Shown in pieces: positions 5,860 through 10,438 of a stretch of 10,438 bases of DNA (position 1 is its first letter; each line of letters opens with the position of its first letter). This DNA comes from Ignavibacteria bacterium (GTDB lineage Bacteria > Bacteroidota > Ignavibacteria > UBA10030 > UBA6906), in assembly GCA_029859455.1 (NCBI GenBank), contig JAOUDE010000068.1:1-10438 (forward strand), given 5' to 3'. The position numbers were made by a program, and so were the translations under genes. Under the pieces are notes generated by a model. The model saw nothing but the letters and a program-made list of their open reading frames with translations. It searched no databases and had not been told where the DNA came from.

Positions 5860-8148
5860 TTAGAATTCCGCGCTGACCCCGATGGTCGGGAGAATACCGA
5901 TCCCGCTCTCGTTCGGGATCGCCGTTCCGCTTCGAGGATCCCAGCGGACTCCTCCCATATACTTGTTGTTGTAGATGTTTTGAATGTCCAGGTAGAGGAT
6001 CAGATTCCATCTGGTGAAATTCCACCGCCTGTCGACTCTGACATCCAGACTGTGGGCGTCATCCATCCGGAGCGAATTGTATGCGGAGCTGTTTTGAGTG
6101 CCGTCCGCATTGAACGGCGTGTACGGTTTGCCTGATGCGAACCTGAATTTGGCGGCGAACTCCCACCGTTCATCAAGCCGGTATCCCGCACTCAGATTGA
6201 AAATAACCGGCTGATCGTACGTACCGGCCCGGGCGATCCCGTCAAGCGGGGTAAACCGGGTGTCGCTGAGTGTCAGACTGAGAATGCCATACAGAGGTAT
6301 CTCAGACAGTTTTTTCTGAATGAGGAACTCGACCCCGTACGCCCTGCCCTCACCATCGCTGACGAGCCGGCCCGGACCGTACGATGCAAAATTTTCTTCG
6401 CTTCCCCCGAACCCTCCGCCCGTGTTGGCGAGGACAAGATAGGGCTGATCGACACTGGCGGGATAATCCGTGTACCGCTTGTAGAATCCCTCAACGCGGA
6501 TTTTCAAATCCTCCTTGAGCAGATGCTCTGCGCTCAGTATATACTGATCCGTCCTGGAAGGAAGGAGGCCGCGGTTCTCCTGATTCGTCGCCAGCCAGAT
6601 GGAGGAAGGAGCCTGGCGATAGACTCCTGCCGCAACACCGAGTGTTGTCACCGGTGTGACGCTATAGGAGAACGATACCCGGGGAGAAACGGAAGTACTG
6701 TTATCGATGATGCTGAAGTAGTCGATGCGTGCCCCGACGGTCACTTCCAGTTGACGACCGACCTGCTGACTCACCTGTGCGAAGAGCGCGCCCTTGTACG
6801 CTGTCTCATGGTAGTCTGTCACGATAACATCGAGTGTATCCCCGAACGTCGACTCATAGTCAGGGAGAGCCAGATCGGTTTCGAAGCGGACAAGCTTCGC
6901 CTGACCCCCGAAGGAGATCTCCGTTGCCGAAGACATCTTCAGCACCATGTCGGCCTTCAGGCTGGTTTCGCCTTCGGTCGATTGATTGGTGAAGATCGGA
7001 TTCAGCAGCGAGTCGCGCTGGACGCCGTTGTAGCGAACCCAGGATCGGCCGAGTGTCAGCCGGAAGAAACCGTCGCCGAGCAGGTGCTGCCACGACAGAC
7101 CGCTTGCGTACTGCTTCTGAGCCGTTCCGAGAATCCGGGAATTGTCATAGCGGTTATCCGGTGTATCGTCGAAGAAATTGACATCATCGATGGCGCCAAT
7201 CGCCAGAAATGAAAAACGGTTGAAACGGTCGGGCCGATAGGTCGCTTTTCCCATGAAGTCCCAGTACTCGGGTACGAAGCTGAAGCCTGCACCCCTGAAG
7301 ATGAAGTCGAGATAGCTCCGCCTTGCCGAGAGGACGAATGACGCCTCGTCATTGACCGGTCCCTGCAGGTTCAATCCGAACTGGGTTGCCGAGATTGTTC
7401 CCTTCCCACCGATAGCGTCTTTTCTCCCTTCCTGAAGATCGATTGTCAGAACGGACGACAGCCGGTCCCCGTACGCAACGCCGAACCCTCCGGTGGAGAA
7501 GCTGGTTTCGCGGACGAAATCGAGGTTGATGTAACTGAGCGGACCGCCGCCTGAACCCTGAGTTCCGAAATGGTTGATGTTCGGGATCTCTATGTTATCG
7601 ACCACGTAGAGATTCTCGGATGGTGCACCCCCCCGCACCACGAGGTCGTTGCGTCCCGGCTCCGCCTGTGCCACACCGGGAAGAACGGAAACCGCGCGTA
7701 CGACATCCTCGAAGCCACCCGGGAAACGCCGGATCTCCTCATACGACAACTGCTGGTAGCTGACCGGGGCATCGGGGGTCTTCTGAAAATAGCTTGCCCT
7801 GACTTCGATCTCATCCACACTGATTGATACTTCATTCAGGCGGGCGGCGACCTCCACCTCATGCCCGCTGGCGACGACGATATCCGGAATGATTGCCGGT
7901 GCGTAGCCGACAGCCGACACACGCAGACGGTAGGTGCCGACGCTGATGCCGGAGATAAGGAAGAGGCCATCCGGATCGGCCGCCGCGCCGAGCGTCGTCC
8001 CGAGGATGGTCACGGTTGCACCGGGAATCGGTTCAAGGGTCGAACGATCCAGAACGCTCCCGCGGATATGCCCGGTCGGCTGTTGCGCAGTCAGGGTCGC
8101 CGGGAGGAGGGCTCCGGCTATCAGCAAAGCAGATAGGAATCGGCTCAT
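5860..8148 (-). CDS. TonB-dependent outer membrane receptor with carboxypeptidase-regulatory-like N-terminal domain
   Basis: This 762-residue protein begins with a signal peptide (MSRFLSALLIAGALLPATLTAQ). Residues about 26-100 form a CarboxypepD_reg-like beta-sandwich (GHIRGSVLDRSTLEPIPGAT to VGTYRLRVSAVGYAP). A Ton-box-like VDEIEV segment comes next, then a plug domain at about 115-235 with LPGVAQAEPGRNDLVVRGG, SENLYVVDNIEIP and GFGVAYGDRLSSVL, and a 22-strand-type barrel to a terminal phenylalanine (GVSAEF), the signal for BAM insertion. It should import a ligand across the outer membrane using TonB/ExbBD energy. No SusD partner follows, so it is not a polysaccharide SusCD pair. Its ATG overlaps the SRPBCC stop (ATGA at 8148-8145), making it the last gene of the carotenoid run. 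The ligand is unknown; iron or a hydrophobic compound are possibilities only. Confidence 0.93.
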   Translation of the reverse strand: MSRFLSALLIAGALLPATLTAQQPTGHIRGSVLDRSTLEPIPGATVTILGTTLGAAADPDGLFLISGISVGTYRLRVSAVGYAPAIIPDIVVASGHEVEVAARLNEVSISVDEIEVRASYFQKTPDAPVSYQQLSYEEIRRFPGGFEDVVRAVSVLPGVAQAEPGRNDLVVRGGAPSENLYVVDNIEIPNINHFGTQGSGGGPLSYINLDFVRETSFSTGGFGVAYGDRLSSVLTIDLQEGRKDAIGGKGTISATQFGLNLQGPVNDEASFVLSARRSYLDFIFRGAGFSFVPEYWDFMGKATYRPDRFNRFSFLAIGAIDDVNFFDDTPDNRYDNSRILGTAQKQYASGLSWQHLLGDGFFRLTLGRSWVRYNGVQRDSLLNPIFTNQSTEGETSLKADMVLKMSSATEISFGGQAKLVRFETDLALPDYESTFGDTLDVIVTDYHETAYKGALFAQVSQQVGRQLEVTVGARIDYFSIIDNSTSVSPRVSFSYSVTPVTTLGVAAGVYRQAPSSIWLATNQENRGLLPSRTDQYILSAEHLLKEDLKIRVEGFYKRYTDYPASVDQPYLVLANTGGGFGGSEENFASYGPGRLVSDGEGRAYGVEFLIQKKLSEIPLYGILSLTLSDTRFTPLDGIARAGTYDQPVIFNLSAGYRLDERWEFAAKFRFASGKPYTPFNADGTQNSSAYNSLRMDDAHSLDVRVDRRWNFTRWNLILYLDIQNIYNNKYMGGVRWDPRSGTAIPNESGIGILPTIGVSAEF

Positions 8149-8630
8149 GTGGACGCCTGATCCGCCTTCCTGCGCCGGTTCGCGATGAGGTCGGAGAGGA
8201 CTGTTGCCCTGTGTTCGAAGATTGCTTCGACCTGCCTCCTGATTGCGCAGGCGTGGGCGAAACGTCCCAGGACACCGAATGGAAGAGCGTAGTGCACGGT
8301 GTCGGTCATTTCAGTCCCGCCGTCGACCTCACGGAAACTGTGTGTATGCTCCCAGCGCGCGTACGGGCCTTCCAGCTGTGTGTCTGAAAAACTGTGAGGG
8401 GGATTGTAACTGCTGATCAGCGTCTTCCAGCGGATCGGGATGCCGAGCCACGAGATGGTATACTCGATCACAGCACCCTCCCTCATGTCGATTGGAAGAG
8501 GCGTAATGAAGCGGAACTTCAGCCAGCGCGGCGTAATGCTGCCGAGGTTTTCCGGGGATTCGAAGAACGGAAAAACCTCATCGAGCGGGTACGGAAGGAA
8601 TTGTGTGCGGTGGAGCGTGTACGTTTTCAT
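8145..8630 (-). CDS. SRPBCC (START/Bet v1-like) ligand-binding protein
   Basis: This 161-residue soluble protein belongs to the SRPBCC family often mislabelled as CDP-paratose 2-epimerase because related domains are fused to a sugar epimerase-like protein. It starts MKTYTLHRTQFLPYPLDEVF. Conserved blocks are ENLGSITPRWLKFRFITP at 27-44, MREGAVIEYTISWLGIPIRW at 49-68, EGPYARWEHTHSF at 87-99 and GGTEMTDTVHYALPFG at 104-119. SRPBCC folds enclose a hydrophobic cavity for lipids or aromatic or isoprenoid molecules; no catalytic residues are known for this subgroup. It overlaps crtYd upstream (ATGA at 8630-8627) and the receptor gene downstream (ATGA), so it is part of the carotenoid transcript. 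Binding of a carotenoid, precursor or light-stress product is a reasonable inference, not shown. Confidence 0.85.
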   Translation of the reverse strand: MKTYTLHRTQFLPYPLDEVFPFFESPENLGSITPRWLKFRFITPLPIDMREGAVIEYTISWLGIPIRWKTLISSYNPPHSFSDTQLEGPYARWEHTHSFREVDGGTEMTDTVHYALPFGVLGRFAHACAIRRQVEAIFEHRATVLSDLIANRRRKADQAST

Positions 8631-8926
8631 TGTCCGGCCTGTTTCTTTTTGAAGTACTCATAGAAGAGAAGTGTTGTCGTCATCGCGCTGAAGCCGAAGA
8701 AGAAATCTTCTACCGGCATCGTGAGAATTCTGAGGCCGAGTTGATGTTCTGATGCATACAGAACGATCGGCCGCGCAGTCAGATACCCGTTGACCGGAAT
8801 CATGAACAAATACATGACACCCAGGGATATCCAGAAGGTCAGTCTTCCTGCAAGGCGGATACCGGAGAGCCGGTCTGCGACCAGGACCACGATCACCGAA
8901 ATGAGTGCGGAGAATGTGTACTCCAT
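8627..8926 (-). CDS. crtYd: Lycopene cyclase subunit, second half (CrtYd type)
   Basis: The 99-residue membrane protein carries one lycopene cyclase domain. It has three hydrophobic helices (about 4-20, 29-44 and 75-91) and the hallmark PVEDFFF at 71-77; the acidic pair in PVE(E/D) is essential for cyclisation in this non-flavin cyclase class. Together with CrtYc it is expected to form a heterodimer in the inner membrane that closes both ends of lycopene to beta-carotene. The ATG at 8926 lies 2 bp after the crtYc stop and is preceded by AAGGACG as ribosome binding site. A longer reading upstream in the same frame would run through crtYc and is rejected. The tail ends in a basic stretch (YEYFKKKQAGQ). 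Confidence 0.9.
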   Translation of the reverse strand: MEYTFSALISVIVVLVADRLSGIRLAGRLTFWISLGVMYLFMIPVNGYLTARPIVLYASEHQLGLRILTMPVEDFFFGFSAMTTTLLFYEYFKKKQAGQ

Positions 8927-8928
8927 GG

Positions 8929-9237
8929 TCACGTCCTTCGGCTCAGTCGGTTGACCGCTTCGAACGTGAAGACAGTTACGAAGCCGAGCACGATGAAGAA
9001 GAGCCATTCTTCGACGGGCAGACCTGCAAGCGTCGGCCCGAGCACGTACTCCTCGTTGAACCACCAGTGCCCTCTCTTCGCTGCGATGATATCCCAGATG
9101 CCAAACAGCATCGTCGAGCAGGCTATAGAACCGACAAGGGCGCGCCAGTTCCGGTACAGCCGCAGTTTTCTGTGAAACGATACCGACAGCGGGACCGAGA
9201 GCATCGCAGCAAGGACGAGAAGGTACTCGGTCTTCAT
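8929..9237 (-). CDS. crtYc: Lycopene cyclase subunit, first half (CrtYc type)
   Basis: This 102-residue membrane protein is the partner half-cyclase. It starts MKTEYLLVLAAMLSVPLSVS, has helices at about 4-20, 34-51 and 78-94, and contains FGIWDIIAAKRGHWWFN (45-61), GPTLAGLPVEEWLFF (67-81) and the motif PVEE at 74-77. The FGxWD and GHWxFN stretches are typical of the N-terminal half of heterodimeric or fused CrtYcd cyclases from actinobacteria, archaea and some Bacteroidota. It starts 3 bp after the crtZ stop codon and ends 2 bp before the crtYd ATG, so the three are tightly co-translated. Activity needs both halves. The assignment to first half versus second half rests on these motifs and on gene order. 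Confidence 0.9.
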   Translation of the reverse strand: MKTEYLLVLAAMLSVPLSVSFHRKLRLYRNWRALVGSIACSTMLFGIWDIIAAKRGHWWFNEEYVLGPTLAGLPVEEWLFFIVLGFVTVFTFEAVNRLSRRT

Positions 9238-9240
9238 CGG

Positions 9241-9696
9241 TCAGACAACGGTCTCATGTGAAATATCCTGCTGATTTCTGACCTCATCTTTCCGGAAGAA
9301 GAGCAGCAGCCCGAACGGCTCTCCTCCATATTTGTGGTGGATAGCGTGTGCCTTCTTCACTTCCAGCAGGAAAGGGATCCGAAGCGAAAGCCATTTGGCT
9401 CGTCTGTGGATATAAAGATCGTGTATGATGAAATAGATCATCCCGTATGCCGAGACTCCGATCGCAGCGGCGACCACCTCATCAGCGTCTGCTTCAAACC
9501 CCCAGAGCATCAGGCTGATCGCGATCACCGAGAAGATCATGGGGAAGATATCGTTCAGTTCGAAAATCCCCTCGCGCCTCGTGTGGTGACTCCTGTGGAA
9601 CACCCATCCGATGCCGTGATAGACGTAGCGGTGGGCAAGGTATGACACGAGTTCCATCGTGGCGAAAGAGAAGATACCGATGATGAGCGGGTTCAT
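9241..9696 (-). CDS. crtZ: Beta-carotene hydroxylase (CrtZ), fatty acid hydroxylase superfamily
   Basis: The 151-residue protein is a membrane-bound non-haem di-iron hydroxylase. All histidine boxes are present: HRYVYH at 22-27, HRSHH at 34-38, HDLYIH at 92-97 and HAIHH at 117-121, in the spacing of CrtZ. It hydroxylates the 3 and 3' carbons of the beta-ionone rings, turning beta-carotene into beta-cryptoxanthin and zeaxanthin, with O2 and electrons from ferredoxin or a similar donor. Membrane segments surround the boxes (about 4-20, 50-66 and 74-91). The ATG at 9696 is preceded by a GGAG ribosome site and lies 20 bp after the crtE stop. Placement next to lycopene cyclase genes confirms the carotenoid role over a sterol or fatty acid substrate. 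Confidence 0.95.
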   Translation of the reverse strand: MNPLIIGIFSFATMELVSYLAHRYVYHGIGWVFHRSHHTRREGIFELNDIFPMIFSVIAISLMLWGFEADADEVVAAAIGVSAYGMIYFIIHDLYIHRRAKWLSLRIPFLLEVKKAHAIHHKYGGEPFGLLLFFRKDEVRNQQDISHETVV

Positions 9697-9716
9697 GATT
9701 CGACTCCGTTGTTGAA

Positions 9717-10438
9717 TTACTTCGACCGTCCCACGAGGGATTCAGCAAGGTGCCGCAGCGAATTCCGGTGGGGTGAATCGGGAAGCATATCGAGATTGTC
9801 ATATGCCCGTTCCGTGTACTGCTCGACGAAGCGCTCAATCTTCTCAGGCGACCTCGAGGCGAATGAATCTCTGCCGTTACGCCCGTCCAGGCCGACTGAT
9901 TTACCGGTCTGTTCGACGGACCCGACGGCATCCAGGAGGTCATCCTGCGCCTGATAGGCCATACCGATATTGAGCCCAAAGCCGCGGAGGGCCTTGAGCT
10001 GAACCTGCTTCGCATTTCCTGCGAGACCTCCGAGCGCAGCCGCTGTTTCGATCAGGCGGGCTGTTTTCTTTTCTACCATCAGGCGGTGCTCCTGATCTCC
10101 ACCGTCGGAGACGTTGGAAACATCGGCTGCCTGTCCTTCGCATGTCCACACGAAACCGTCCGTGAAACAGGGAAGTACCTGATCGAGCGTGCGTGGGTCT
10201 GTTTTCGCAAGCGAACGATAAGCGAGAGCGACAAGAATATCTCCTGCGAGAATGGCCAGTTCGCTGCCGAAGATCCGGTAGACGGTCGATTTCGAACGCC
10301 GTACTGCTGCCTTGTCCATGATATCGTCGTGTATAAGAGATGAGGCATGGAGCAGTTCCACTGCGACGGCAGCCTGAACTGCCTGCTCAGCCCGGCCACC
10401 GACGGCAGCACAAGCGATCATCGTGAGCATCGGGCGGA
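9717..10438 (-). CDS. crtE: Polyprenyl / geranylgeranyl diphosphate synthase, 5' part cut off by the window
   Basis: The last 239 codons are visible; the N-terminus lies beyond the right edge, and the ATG at 10430 is an internal methionine. The visible part opens RPMLTMIACAAVGG, the usual (L)RPxL helix of trans-isoprenyl diphosphate synthases. The first aspartate-rich motif DDIMD is at visible residues 37-41, with RR shortly after. KKTA follows at 123-126 and the second aspartate-rich motif DDLLD at 165-169. The enzyme adds isopentenyl diphosphate to allylic diphosphates; in carotenoid clusters it makes C20 GGPP for phytoene synthase. The two residues that gauge chain length, 4 and 5 before the first aspartate, are both serine, not the bulky aromatic often seen in short-chain enzymes, so a longer-chain product cannot be excluded. 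The crtE name rests mainly on position upstream of crtZ. Confidence 0.85.
   Translation of the reverse strand, partial: RPMLTMIACAAVGGRAEQAVQAAVAVELLHASSLIHDDIMDKAAVRRSKSTVYRIFGSELAILAGDILVALAYRSLAKTDPRTLDQVLPCFTDGFVWTCEGQAADVSNVSDGGDQEHRLMVEKKTARLIETAAALGGLAGNAKQVQLKALRGFGLNIGMAYQAQDDLLDAVGSVEQTGKSVGLDGRNGRDSFASRSPEKIERFVEQYTERAYDNLDMLPDSPHRNSLRHLAESLVGRSK

Noticed and set aside
5592..5876. 94-codon plus-strand frame across the spacer
   Set aside because: It reads through the palindromic repeat and overlaps the ends of both flanking genes; the hydrophobic look comes from T-rich sequence, and no ribosome site precedes it.
6523..7212. 229-codon plus-strand reading frame
   Set aside because: Lies entirely inside the TonB receptor barrel on the opposite strand; no recognisable motif or ribosome site.
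8627..9064. Longer 145-residue version of CrtYd
   Set aside because: The extra 46 residues are out-of-frame crtYc sequence; the ATG at 8926 has a good AAGGA ribosome site and starts the domain.

Overview
The window comes from a bacterium, most likely of the Bacteroidota or a related FCB-group lineage (Rhodothermota, Balneolota or Ignavibacteriota/Chlorobiota type). Three things suggest this: a TonB-dependent receptor with an N-terminal carboxypeptidase-regulatory-like domain, a CrtZ/split lycopene cyclase carotenoid set, and a promoter fitting the Bacteroidota consensus (TTTG-N19-TATATTGG) in front of the MATE gene. GC content looks to be in the mid-50s by eye and is even throughout. Every gene I can support lies on the minus strand, so transcription runs from the right end of the window to the left.

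Right part (about 10438 down to 8145): a tight carotenoid operon. In transcription order it holds a polyprenyl (geranylgeranyl) diphosphate synthase cut by the window edge (crtE), beta-carotene hydroxylase (crtZ), the two half-size subunits of a heterodimeric lycopene cyclase (crtYc, crtYd), and an SRPBCC-fold protein. These could take GGPP and lycopene to beta-carotene and zeaxanthin, but crtB (phytoene synthase) and crtI (desaturase) are not in the window. The last gene of the run, a full-length TonB-dependent receptor (8148 to 5860), is joined to the SRPBCC gene by an ATGA start/stop overlap, so it appears to belong to the same transcript.

Middle part (5859 to 3195): a 243-bp spacer containing a decayed palindromic repeat, then a CIA30-like protein overlapping a TspO/MBR protein (ATGA), then a DUF2780-like helical protein with its own sigma70-like promoter, then an exported DsrE-like protein followed by a stem-loop. 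TspO and SRPBCC proteins beside carotenoid genes suggest a light or oxidative-stress theme; that is inference from context.

Left part (3055 to 1): a six-helix voltage-gated-type potassium channel with a C-terminal zinc ribbon, coupled by ATGA overlap to a small membrane protein. These are followed by a MATE efflux transporter, possibly translated from a nearly leaderless mRNA, and the 5' part of a KefF-like NAD(P)H oxidoreductase cut by the window edge.

I see no tRNA, rRNA, CRISPR array, insertion sequence or phage gene. No wholly new system stands out. The most notable points are the receptor coupled to carotenoid genes, the split cyclase, and the palindromic element.
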